From contig NC_014838.1 in assembly GCF_000175935.2 (NCBI RefSeq), positions 124,001-188,000 of the forward strand: 64,000 nucleotides of DNA. Reading direction: 5' to 3'. This DNA is from Pantoea sp. At-9b (lineage in GTDB: Bacteria > Pseudomonadota > Gammaproteobacteria > Enterobacterales > Enterobacteriaceae). The translations under genes and the position numbers were made by a program. The notes beneath the pieces were generated by a model, which made no database searches, was not told where the DNA came from, and saw nothing but the letters and a program-made list of their open reading frames with translations. Of the stretch, positions 27,281 to 35,517 are shown one piece after another; within the stretch, counting starts at the first letter, position 1; the number at the start of each line of letters is the position of its first letter.

Positions 27281-28843
27281 TTACTTACTCATGTTGGCGA
27301 TGTTGAACACCTGTTCCAGCATCGGGTTAAACACAAAGCCTTTGACTTGTTTGTTCATCGCCAGTTGGTAGTTCTTCTGGAACAGATAAACGTAGGCGGC
27401 TTCGTCGATCACGATTTTTTCTGCCTGCTGATAATCTTTGGTACGCGCCTGTTGATCGGTGGTCGCCAGCGCGCTTTTCAGCAACTTGTCGACCTCGGCG
27501 TTTTCATAGAAGGAACGGTTGCCCGGCAGCCCTTTTTTATCTGACTCAAACCAGTAATTCATAAACATGTAGGGATCAGCGAAATCCGGACTCCAGTTGC
27601 CGATCGCGATGTCGTAATCGCCTTTGCCGACACGTTCACGCAGGGTGGCGTTGGCGAGTTTTTCCAGCTTCACATTGACGCCGATCTTGCTCAGGCTGGC
27701 TTGGGTCGACAGGGCAATGGGTTCCCAGTTGGGATCGTTATCCGAGTAGAGGAACGTCAGGCTGGCCGGTTTCTGCGGTACTTTATCCAGCGCGGCTTTG
27801 GCTTTGGCTTCGTCCATGCTGTATTGCATGGCGGAGGCATCATAGCCCCACATTCCTTCGGGGATCGGACCGCGCATTTGTTTGCCGTAGCCACTGAGAA
27901 TGCCTTTCACCATGCCCTGATAATCGGTGGCCCAGGAGATGGCACGGCGCAGGTCGACTTGATTCATCGGTGCCTTGCTGTTGTTGAGGTACAGATAGGT
28001 GACGCGCAGCGACGGGTATTCCGCCACCGCGACTTTGCCTTCCTGTTTCAGCGCGGTGAGCTGATCCACGGGCAACGAGTCAGCAATATCGATGTCGCCA
28101 CGTGACAGTTGCAGGCGGCGTGAGGCGCTTTCACCGATAATTTTCACCGACACGCGTTTAAACGCGGGCTTATCCCCGGCGTAATGTGGGTTGGGCACCA
28201 GCACCAATTGTTGCCCTTTCTGCCAGCTTTTCAGCATAAAGGGGCCGGAACCGGCGGTGTGCTCTGCCAGATAACCGCGCGCATCATCGGCGGCGTGTGC
28301 CTGCAACACGGCGGGATTGATGATCGATGCACCATCGTTTGCCAGAGTGTAAAGGAAGGGGGCAAAAGGCTGGCTGAGGGTGAATTTCACGGTATGTGGG
28401 TCAACCACATCGATCTTCAGATCTGCCGGATAGGCTTCGGCCGGGCCTTGTTTGATTTTCAACAGACGTTCAAACGAGGCTTTTACCGCATCGGCGGTCA
28501 CGGCGCTGCCATCGTCAAATTTTTCATTCTCTTTCAGTTTGAAGGTCCAGGTTTTCTGGTCTTCCGAAGCCTGCCAACTGGTGGCTAAATCCCCTTCCAC
28601 TTCGGTAGAACCTTTGCCCTCTACCGTTTTGTAGCGCACCAGGCGCTGATAAGCCGGGTAGGTGACGGTCCAGTCGTTATTATCAATGGTGACCGCCGGG
28701 TCAAGGGTTTGCGGGTCGGCGGCTTTGCCGATCACCAGCATATCTTTCGGTACGGCCGCCTGTACGCCAGGCACAGCGAGCGCCAGCGCGCTGGTCAAAA
28801 GGGCCGGACGTAACAGCGAACGTAACAGGTGTGTCGTCTTCAT
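27281..28843 (-). CDS. ddpA: D-Ala-D-Ala-binding periplasmic protein DdpA
   Basis: The ATG at 28843 begins a signal peptide (LLTSALALAVPGVQA) and gives 520 residues. The mature protein is a family-5 extracellular solute-binding protein, with LVIGKAADPQTLDPAVTIDN, TAGSGPFMLKSWQKGQQLVL and IAIGNWSPDFADPYMFMNYW (each quoted in part). In the ddp order it would deliver D-Ala-D-Ala to DdpBC. It lies 13 bases after ddpX. Confidence 0.88.
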   Translation of the reverse strand: MKTTHLLRSLLRPALLTSALALAVPGVQAAVPKDMLVIGKAADPQTLDPAVTIDNNDWTVTYPAYQRLVRYKTVEGKGSTEVEGDLATSWQASEDQKTWTFKLKENEKFDDGSAVTADAVKASFERLLKIKQGPAEAYPADLKIDVVDPHTVKFTLSQPFAPFLYTLANDGASIINPAVLQAHAADDARGYLAEHTAGSGPFMLKSWQKGQQLVLVPNPHYAGDKPAFKRVSVKIIGESASRRLQLSRGDIDIADSLPVDQLTALKQEGKVAVAEYPSLRVTYLYLNNSKAPMNQVDLRRAISWATDYQGMVKGILSGYGKQMRGPIPEGMWGYDASAMQYSMDEAKAKAALDKVPQKPASLTFLYSDNDPNWEPIALSTQASLSKIGVNVKLEKLANATLRERVGKGDYDIAIGNWSPDFADPYMFMNYWFESDKKGLPGNRSFYENAEVDKLLKSALATTDQQARTKDYQQAEKIVIDEAAYVYLFQKNYQLAMNKQVKGFVFNPMLEQVFNIANMSK

Positions 28844-28856
28844 CGCAAAGCTCCAG

Positions 28857-29432
28857 TTAACAGGAAAGGAAGGTGTTGTCGTAACAGGAAAAACGATCGT
28901 CAAGCAGCGGATAACGCAGCGCATCTGGCAGTTCGAAGTGCCACCATTCGCTGCTCATACCCACAAAGCCGCCGCCAAACATAATCGCGTTGAGCAACAG
29001 GCGATTACGCTGTGCGGCGACGGGCACGGAAGGGTGATATTGATGGGAACGTTCATGCATCTCATCGAAGCCCGCGCCCATATCGAGGATGTGCCCCGTG
29101 TGGTCCATCAGGGTGACATCAATGGCGACGCCCCGACTGTGATTGGAACCCAGCGTAAGATCGGCGACATATTGCGGGTCGGGGCAGGCTTGCCATAACA
29201 GCGCCTGCGCCTGGCGCGGGCGATACGCGTCATAGACGCGCAGTTGAAAACCGGCCAGTGCCGCAATGGCGATACTTTTTGCCAGTGCGGGCACGGCATC
29301 GGGATGCAGCAGGCAACGCGCCTCGCGGTAAATTGGACGCCCGGTGAGGTTATCAGCCGTGGCATATTTCATATCGATGGTTAATTGCGGAAAACGCGCC
29401 GTGAGATCAACCAGTTCACAATTGTCAGACAT
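28857..29432 (-). CDS. ddpX: D-alanyl-D-alanine dipeptidase DdpX (VanX family)
   Basis: The 191-residue protein has the VanX zinc site: His and Asp in SNHSRGVAIDVTL and His in SSEWWHFE, where the Glu of EWWH is the catalytic base, plus the arginine in YDAYRPRQAQ. It cleaves D-Ala-D-Ala to free D-Ala. In E. coli the gene also heads a ddpXABCDF operon, and the same order here supports the name of the whole set. Length is close to E. coli DdpX. Confidence 0.92.
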   Translation of the reverse strand: MSDNCELVDLTARFPQLTIDMKYATADNLTGRPIYREARCLLHPDAVPALAKSIAIAALAGFQLRVYDAYRPRQAQALLWQACPDPQYVADLTLGSNHSRGVAIDVTLMDHTGHILDMGAGFDEMHERSHQYHPSVPVAAQRNRLLLNAIMFGGGFVGMSSEWWHFELPDALRYPLLDDRFSCYDNTFLSC

Positions 29433-29440
29433 AGCAACCC

Positions 29441-30307
29441 TTAACGTTCAAATTGACCAAATTCCTGCTGCAATTGACGGTTTGCCGCCAGCCGGGCGGC
29501 AAGGTGGTCACCCAGTTGTTCGACGACGCCTGACAACAGCAGGTTAAACAGGCAGGTGATCGGTGCCAGCGAATCCCAGAAATGGCCGGTATCGGTTTTC
29601 ACCTGTAATAAATCCAGCGGGAAGTCGCGTGCCCACGGACACCAGATATCGGTAATCAGCGCAAGCTGCACCTGCTGTTCGCAAGCCACGCGACAGTACT
29701 GGCGGGCGATGGCGGAATAGGCTCGGGTATCGGTAAGTACCACATACGGACGCTCAAAGCCGGAATTGAGGGACTCGACCCAACTCCCCGATAGCCCCTC
29801 GGCGTAGCTGACGCGCGGTCGCAGATACTCCAGATGGCTAAAAAAAGCATTCGCGATGCCGCGGGTAGACTGAATACCCAGCACAAACACCGCATCGGCG
29901 TGAGTCAGTTGTTGCACCACACGCTGAAACACCTCGCTTTGCGCCAGTTGGTAGACGTGCTGGATAGCGTCCAGCTCCAGTTCCAGTGACTGTTGCGAGC
30001 GGCGCGGCAGTCGGTGCTGCTGCTGCCAGGCATCAAGACGTTCATTCATGCCCCAGGCCTGATAAGGGCTGGAGGGAACATCCCGCAGGCTTTGCTTAAC
30101 GTCGTCCAGATTGCGATAACCGAGCTTGCGCAGATAGCGTCCCACCGTAATCCCGGTGGTGCCGGTGGCTTGGGCGATACTGTCTGCCGTTTCAAACGGG
30201 ATCTGAGCGCTGTGCGTCAGCAACCAACTGGCGACACGCTTGGCACTTGGCGTTTGCAGACTGAAACTGGCTTCAATGCGCGCGATCAATTCGGGTTTAG
30301 CAGTCAT
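29441..30307 (-). CDS. MurR/RpiR-family transcriptional regulator
   Basis: The ATG at 30307 gives 288 residues; a GTG lies one codon upstream. An N-terminal HTH_6 domain (FETADSIAQATGTTGITVGR) is followed by a SIS-like domain (VFVLGIQSTRGIANAFFSHL; VLTDTRAYSAIARQYC). It lies 8 bases upstream of ddpX on the same strand, so it is the first gene of the operon. RpiR-type regulators sense sugar or amino-sugar phosphates; here the ligand could be a cell-wall-derived compound. Confidence 0.85.
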   Translation of the reverse strand: MTAKPELIARIEASFSLQTPSAKRVASWLLTHSAQIPFETADSIAQATGTTGITVGRYLRKLGYRNLDDVKQSLRDVPSSPYQAWGMNERLDAWQQQHRLPRRSQQSLELELDAIQHVYQLAQSEVFQRVVQQLTHADAVFVLGIQSTRGIANAFFSHLEYLRPRVSYAEGLSGSWVESLNSGFERPYVVLTDTRAYSAIARQYCRVACEQQVQLALITDIWCPWARDFPLDLLQVKTDTGHFWDSLAPITCLFNLLLSGVVEQLGDHLAARLAANRQLQQEFGQFER

Positions 30308-30648
30308 CACGGCCTCAATGTTATCGAGTTGTCATTGGGTGACATCCTGTTAGTGGGATAACAATGCAGAACGCGTGCCAACGCGGCAGGGCGCGTCACA
30401 CCTGCGAAATCGACGGTGGGTGAATTAACAACAGATCAACATTTGTGCAGCGTAGTTCACTTTTGGTGCAACACGGCAGGGGATTAAGACGATTCTGTGC
30501 TGTGGCTCGGATATTTTTGATTTCACTGAAGTGAAAGCGCGAGTTGGTTATTTTTTGTCCCGAATTAAATTCTAAACTGACCAAAATCAATAAAACTTAC
30601 TACTGGTGGCTCAAGATGGAGATCGAAACACAGGAGATATAGGAGGCT
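30308..30648. other. Intergenic region between ddp regulator and small HTH gene
   Basis: This 341-base stretch carries no gene that I can support. Near the regulator start are two nested inverted repeats: TGTCA-N5-TGACA (30330-30344) within GTTATC/GATAAC arms, possible operator sequence. The rest is moderately AT-rich, with an AGGAGATATAGGAGG ribosome-site cluster at its right end. Confidence 0.4.
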
Positions 30649-30651
30649 ATG

Positions 30652-30867
30652 ATGCGCACTTCAGTTATGACATTACCGGAAATGGCGCGCTATCTGGGCG
30701 TCCCCTCAGCAACCCTTGCTCGTGCAATCTGCAATCGGGGTACGCTGGAAAAACTGCCGCTGCCGGAAGCGGTGGATGAGGATGCTCCCCTGTCACGTCG
30801 CTGCTGGTACCCGCACGACGTTAGTCAGTTCCGTCATGCGTTACAGCGGGCAAGGCATGTTGGCTAG
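30652..30867 (+). CDS. Small putative DNA-binding protein
   Basis: A 71-residue frame with an unusually strong ribosome site: AGGAGG ends 5 bases before the ATG at 30652 (another ATG at 30649 is too close). MTLPEMARYLGVPSATLARAICNRG resembles the helix-turn-helix of AlpA/excisionase-like small proteins, and RCWYPHDVSQFRHAL recalls their C-terminal half. No phage or integrase genes are nearby. I do not recognise a named family; DNA binding is inferred. Confidence 0.55.
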   Translation: MRTSVMTLPEMARYLGVPSATLARAICNRGTLEKLPLPEAVDEDAPLSRRCWYPHDVSQFRHALQRARHVG

Positions 30868-30911
30868 CGCTCATTCTATCCCTCTCCCGTGGATGACGGG
30901 AGAGGATGTCA

Positions 30912-31916
30912 TTACTCAACCCTGATCACCACTTTCCCCACATGCCCGGCGGCTTGCAGATAGCGATAAGCTGCTACCGCGTCACGAAAATCAAACACCC
31001 GATCAATCACCGGCTGGATTTTGTGCGTCTCAATGGCCCGTACCGCGGCACGCAGGTCAGCAGTTGAACCGGTATTGTTGCCAATGATATGCAGCACTTT
31101 CTGCATGATGGGGAGCACCGGTAGCGCCAGCTCTGCGCCACCGATAAAGCCAATGACAAAAATCGTGGCGTTGAAAGCGGCGGCATTGATGGATTTGGCG
31201 AAGGTGGCACCACCCACGGCTTCCAGTACCAAATCCGCGCCCAGTCCGTCGGTCAGCTCACGCACCCTTTGGTCCCAGTCCGGGGTGTGGCGGTAGTTAA
31301 TCCCTTCATCAGCACCCAGTGCTTTGGCGCGTTCCAGTTTGGCATCGGATGAGGAAAGTATGATGACTCGCGCCCCAGCCGCTTTGGCATATTGCAGCGC
31401 AAACAGGCTGACGCCGCCGGTACCCAGTAATAGCACGGTGCTGCCCGGGCGAACATTGCCTTTCACGATGGCATTCCACGCAGTGGTCGCGGCGATGGGT
31501 AAGGTGGCGGCTTGCTCCCAGCTCAGGAAGTCCGGCACCCGCACCAATGAATCGGCGTTGACAACCGCATATGACGATAACCCGCCATTGCTGCTGACGC
31601 CGCGATGTGAAGCGAGGTGCCAGGGCTGGATTGCACCAGCATGCCAGCTAAACATCATCCCCGGCGCCACGCGTTCTCCGGGTTGCCAGCCGCTCACGCC
31701 TTCACCCAGCGCGACAATCTCTCCTGCACTATCCGCCCCGGGGATCAGGGGATGTTCAATGTTGCCGAACTGGCCGGTTGCCAGGGCTAAATCAAGGTAG
31801 TTCAGGCTGACGGCGTGCTGGCGAATCAGCACCTCACCGTAGCCGGGTGCAGGGCACGGCAAGTCAGTGAAGCGGAGGGCGTCGAGGGAAGGGGCTGTCA
31901 GTTGTATGGCTTGCAT
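30912..31916 (-). CDS. Zinc-type/quinone-oxidoreductase-like MDR dehydrogenase
   Basis: The ATG at 31916, after GGAGAAC, gives 334 residues. The nucleotide-binding motif GTGGVSLFALQYAKAAGARV and the segments PGADSAGEIVALGEGV and AATLPIAATTAWNAI identify a medium-chain dehydrogenase/reductase. The usual catalytic zinc cysteine is not evident (SLNYLDLALATG in its place), which favours a quinone-oxidoreductase-like or NAD(P)-dependent alcohol dehydrogenase type. It is divergent from a LysR regulator, its likely controller. Confidence 0.82.
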   Translation of the reverse strand: MQAIQLTAPSLDALRFTDLPCPAPGYGEVLIRQHAVSLNYLDLALATGQFGNIEHPLIPGADSAGEIVALGEGVSGWQPGERVAPGMMFSWHAGAIQPWHLASHRGVSSNGGLSSYAVVNADSLVRVPDFLSWEQAATLPIAATTAWNAIVKGNVRPGSTVLLLGTGGVSLFALQYAKAAGARVIILSSSDAKLERAKALGADEGINYRHTPDWDQRVRELTDGLGADLVLEAVGGATFAKSINAAAFNATIFVIGFIGGAELALPVLPIMQKVLHIIGNNTGSTADLRAAVRAIETHKIQPVIDRVFDFRDAVAAYRYLQAAGHVGKVVIRVE

Positions 31917-31978
31917 ATAGCGTTCTCCGTTATTGGCATCTGCTGCCATCCTGACGCAGAATGAGGCGCTATAATCAT

Positions 31979-32002
31979 CGCAATTCACAAATGATCATTG
32001 CG
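31979..32002. promoter_or_regulatory. LysR-type binding site candidate
   Basis: CGCAAT (31979-31984) and ATTGCG (31997-32002) are inverted arms separated by 12 bases, in the gap between the divergent dehydrogenase and LysR genes and 13 bases before the lysR-type ATG. The layout fits autoregulation. Confidence 0.5.
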
Positions 32003-32014
32003 TGGGGTGCAATA

Positions 32015-32917
32015 ATGCAGGATGACGATTTTCGTCAACGTGAAGCATTTCTGGCGGTAGTGCGCGCGGGCAGCTTTAGTGCGGGTGCACGTGCGTTGGG
32101 GCGGGATGTCTCGGTGATTTCTCGTCGTGTTGCCGCGCTGGAAAAACGTCTGGGCATCCGGCTGATTGAACGTACCACGCGGCGTATCCGGCCAACAGAA
32201 GAGGGACAACGCTATCGGCACAAGATTGAACTGGCCGACGAACTCTTGCGTGAGGCTGAGGAAGAAGCCCGTTTGCTGGCGGCGCGCCCGGCAGGCACGA
32301 TACGACTGACGGTGCCAGCGGCTTTTGGTCGTCGTTGGGTTGCGCAGGCGTTACCGGAATTTCTGCGGCACTATCCGGATATTCGTATCGTATTGCAGTG
32401 TAGCGATCGCTACGCCGATTTAATTGCCGATAACTTTGATATGGCGATGCGGATTGGTGCGCTGGCCGATAATCGCTTAACCGCGCGTAAACTGGCACCG
32501 ACACGCCGGTTGTTGTGTGTTACACCGCAATATCTGCACGATCACCCTGCGTTGCAGGTGCCAGATGATTTACGTCAGCACGATTGTCTGGGGTTCACCC
32601 CGATGTCGACCTGGCCGGAGTGGCGGCTGGAACAGCAAGGCCACACCGTCTCCATACCGGTAAAAACGCGATTTGAGAGCGATGATACCGATACGCTGAT
32701 TGCTGCCGGGTTGAGTGGGCATGGGGTACTGATGGTCGCCGACTGGCTGGTACATCGCGAACTGGCTGAAGGCGTACTGGTGCCGGTGCTGACGGACTGG
32801 CAGCCAGTGGGTGAAGACGGTGTCTGGTTGCTGAAACCCTCCAGCCAGTTGCAGTCGGCTAAGGTGGCGGCGTTGACTGACTGGCTGACGCGCTGGTTTG
32901 CCGTTAAGCGCTGGTAA
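32015..32917 (+). CDS. LysR-family transcriptional regulator
   Basis: The ATG at 32015 gives 300 residues with an N-terminal winged HTH (FLAVVRAGSFSAGARALG, VSVISRRVAALEKRLGIRLI) and a LysR substrate domain (IRIVLQCSDRYADLIADNFD). It resembles the DsdC/AaeR-like subgroup that often controls a divergent oxidoreductase. It converges on, and overlaps by 14 bases, the MmyB-like gene. Confidence 0.87.
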   Translation: MQDDDFRQREAFLAVVRAGSFSAGARALGRDVSVISRRVAALEKRLGIRLIERTTRRIRPTEEGQRYRHKIELADELLREAEEEARLLAARPAGTIRLTVPAAFGRRWVAQALPEFLRHYPDIRIVLQCSDRYADLIADNFDMAMRIGALADNRLTARKLAPTRRLLCVTPQYLHDHPALQVPDDLRQHDCLGFTPMSTWPEWRLEQQGHTVSIPVKTRFESDDTDTLIAAGLSGHGVLMVADWLVHRELAEGVLVPVLTDWQPVGEDGVWLLKPSSQLQSAKVAALTDWLTRWFAVKRW

Positions 32918-33761
32918 TTAACTGCTGTAATGCCGCCGCGCTCACCTCATCATCCGGCACATACACTAACAAGCGATCCCCGTTGCGCGATGCTGACCAC
33001 CAGTTGTTTTGGCGCAACGTCATTTCTCCGACGCTGTCTCGCCGGAAACGCTTCACGCGGTTTTCCACCTTGCCCAGTTCATAGCGCTGCCAGGTGCGGC
33101 CAAAATCATCGGAACTGGCCAGCAACCGGGCCAGAAAACTTTCCCAGTGCGGATCGCCAAGATGTTCTCCCATCTGTCCACGAAACATCGCCACCATCTG
33201 CGGCATCACCTCTTCCCAGTCGGCCATGGCTGCACGCCAGCCGGGATGATTGAACGCCAGCCAGATGCAGTTGCGATCCTCCAGTGGGATCGCCGTCATA
33301 TCGACGCCCATCAGCGCACACCAGGCGGCATTGTAGCCAAGAATATCGAAACGCGGGGTTTCAATGATGGCGGGTAACTGGATCGCGTCCAGCATCCGTT
33401 GGTTATGTTCGGCAATTTTGCAACAAGCTGCTGCTACACGCACCGATGGCAGGTTATGTCCGGCAAGGGAAAACAGGTGCTGGGTTTCGACATCATTGCA
33501 CTGCAAGGCCGTGGCGATAGCGGTCAGGGTTTTCGGCGACGCTTTGATATCGCGCCCCTGTTCCAGCCAGGTGTACCAGGTCACGCCCACATCGGCTAGC
33601 TGAGCCACTTCTTCACGCCGCAGACCCGGAGTACGGCGATGGCGCATGCGTGGCAGGCCAAGGCGATTGGGGTCAAGGTTTTCGCGCCGCGTGCGCAGAA
33701 ATGTCCCGAGCAATTTACGGTTGTGATTGGCGGCGTTGGTGGCGGGCTGTGCGGTAAGCAT
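32904..33761 (-). CDS. XRE-type regulator with MmyB-like ligand domain
   Basis: The ATG at 33761 follows AGGAG by 8 bases and gives 285 residues. A Cro/C1-type HTH (RTPGLRREEVAQLADVGVTW) is followed by the MmyB-like sensor region (FDILGYNAAWCALMG; CIWLAFNHPGWRAAMADWEE; DPHWESFLARLLASSDDF). Such proteins bind a small ligand, in some cases fatty acids, and often regulate a neighbouring exporter or oxidoreductase. The MFS gene at 33877 is divergent and is the obvious target. Confidence 0.85.
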   Translation of the reverse strand: MLTAQPATNAANHNRKLLGTFLRTRRENLDPNRLGLPRMRHRRTPGLRREEVAQLADVGVTWYTWLEQGRDIKASPKTLTAIATALQCNDVETQHLFSLAGHNLPSVRVAAACCKIAEHNQRMLDAIQLPAIIETPRFDILGYNAAWCALMGVDMTAIPLEDRNCIWLAFNHPGWRAAMADWEEVMPQMVAMFRGQMGEHLGDPHWESFLARLLASSDDFGRTWQRYELGKVENRVKRFRRDSVGEMTLRQNNWWSASRNGDRLLVYVPDDEVSAAALQQLITSA

Positions 33762-33876
33762 CAAGGGCACTCCTGAGGAGACAGGTAGAATTTATACCAT
33801 GATAAACAAGCACTGGTACCCGTTTAATGGTTAGGAGATGCTATGCCTCACTGAAGACAAAAACAAGGGTAAACCG

Positions 33877-35286
33877 ATGCAATCATCGCAACTTCAACGG
33901 GCAGGATTGGTGGTCCTGCTGTCCGGGCAACTGCTGCCTATGATCGATTTTTCAATTGTTAACGTCGCGCTCGACGCGATGGCGCATAGCCTGCGCGCCA
34001 CGCCGATTGAGCTGGCGTTAATCGTCGCGGTTTACGGTATCGCCTTCGCCATCTGTCTGGCGATGGGGGGCCGACTGGGGGATAACTATGGTCGCCGCCG
34101 GGTATTTCTGGCGGGCGTGTGGACATTTGGCCTGGCCTCGCTGTTATGCGGCATTGCCAGTCATGTCGGCATGCTGATGTTCGCCCGCGCACTACAAGGG
34201 GTAGGTGCTGCATTTATCGTGCCACAAATCCTCGCCACACTACACGTAACGCTGAAAGGCAGGGCGCATGCGCGCGCTATTGGCCTGTATGGCGGTATCG
34301 GCGGGCTGGCGTTTATTGTTGGTCAGGTACTGGGCGGTTTTCTGATCAAAGCGGATATCGGCGGTTACGGCTGGCGTAGCGTATTCCTGATTAACCTGCC
34401 GATCTGCCTGTTTGTGCTGTTGACCGCGCGCCGCTTTGTGCCGGAAACCCACAATAGCCAGCGCGTAGCGATTGATGTCAGCGGGACATTACTGCTGGCT
34501 GGTGCGGTAGGTTGTCTGATGTTGGCGCTGGCGTTGGGGCCGGTGTTGCACTGGTCGTGGCCGTGCATCTTATTGCTGGCGCTGTTCCCGCTCTTTCTGC
34601 ATCGCCTGCGTCAAAGCTCATTGCGGCTGGAGGCCTCACAAGGGGCACCGCTGTTGCCGCCGTCACTGTTGCGTCTGCCAGGGGTACGATTTGGTTTAAG
34701 CATGGCGGTGCTGTTCTTCTCCTGCTGGAGCGGCTTTATGTTTGCGGTAGCGCTGACGCTACAATCCGGCTTGGGGTTGAGTGCCTTTGAGTCGGGTAAT
34801 GCGTTTATTGCGCTTGGTGTTGCCTATTTTATTGGCTCGATGCAAAGCACCCGGATGGTGGAACGCTTTGGTAAGCGCGTCACGCTGTTGACCGGCTGCG
34901 CTATTCAGATGCTGGGGTTGTTGCTGCTGATCGCCACGCTGCAATTTGCCTGGCCGCAGGTGGGCATTGTCACCCTGATCCCGTCGACGGTACTGATCGG
35001 TTTTGGTCAGTCGTTTATTGTCAGCACCTTCTATCGCATTGGCATGACCGGTGTGCCACATCATCAGGCGGGCGCAGGCAGCGCGATGCTGTCAACCGTG
35101 CAGCAGTCAGCGCTCGGTTTGGGGCCAATGTTGTTGGGCGGTGTATTTACGCAAATCTGGTCACATGGCACGCATCTGACGGCGATTACCGGCACGCTGA
35201 TTGTCGAATGGATGTTAATGGCGGTGCTGGTGGTGTTAACCAGTCTGAGTCGTCGCTCGTTTCAACCGGTCGCAACTGAATGCTAA
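33877..35286 (+). CDS. MFS drug exporter, DHA2 (14-TM) type
   Basis: The ATG at 33877 follows AAGGGT and gives 469 residues. It begins GQLLPMIDFSIVNVALDAMA, the first-helix motif of EmrB/QacA-type exporters, followed by GGRLGDNYGRRRVFL (motif A), ALQGVGAAFIVPQ and about fourteen hydrophobic segments. It would export toxic compounds by proton antiport. It is divergent from the MmyB-like regulator. Confidence 0.85.
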   Translation: MQSSQLQRAGLVVLLSGQLLPMIDFSIVNVALDAMAHSLRATPIELALIVAVYGIAFAICLAMGGRLGDNYGRRRVFLAGVWTFGLASLLCGIASHVGMLMFARALQGVGAAFIVPQILATLHVTLKGRAHARAIGLYGGIGGLAFIVGQVLGGFLIKADIGGYGWRSVFLINLPICLFVLLTARRFVPETHNSQRVAIDVSGTLLLAGAVGCLMLALALGPVLHWSWPCILLLALFPLFLHRLRQSSLRLEASQGAPLLPPSLLRLPGVRFGLSMAVLFFSCWSGFMFAVALTLQSGLGLSAFESGNAFIALGVAYFIGSMQSTRMVERFGKRVTLLTGCAIQMLGLLLLIATLQFAWPQVGIVTLIPSTVLIGFGQSFIVSTFYRIGMTGVPHHQAGAGSAMLSTVQQSALGLGPMLLGGVFTQIWSHGTHLTAITGTLIVEWMLMAVLVVLTSLSRRSFQPVATEC

Positions 35287-35428
35287 TTGTTTCTGGGGCG
35301 TAATTCTTGTGAGGTCATTTCAGCAGTAGATTTTCAGCTTATTGTAAAATAACCGAAAATACGCCTGCCGCACTGAATTTACCTTTGGCTAAGCGGTCTT
35401 TTTTCCGGAACATAACGCCACTACCAAT

Positions 35429-35458
35429 GGGCTGAACCCTGTGTTCAGCCCGTTTTTT
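35429..35458 (+). terminator. Rho-independent terminator
   Basis: GGGCTGAAC (35429-35437) pairs with GTTCAGCCC (35443-35451) across a 5-base loop and is followed by G and six T. It ends the exporter transcript, 60 bases before the BamA-like ATG. Confidence 0.85.
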
Positions 35459-35517
35459 GTGGTGCGGGAATCAAGGCAATCGCCACAGGCACAGGAATAG
35501 CGGCAGGCTCATAGCAG

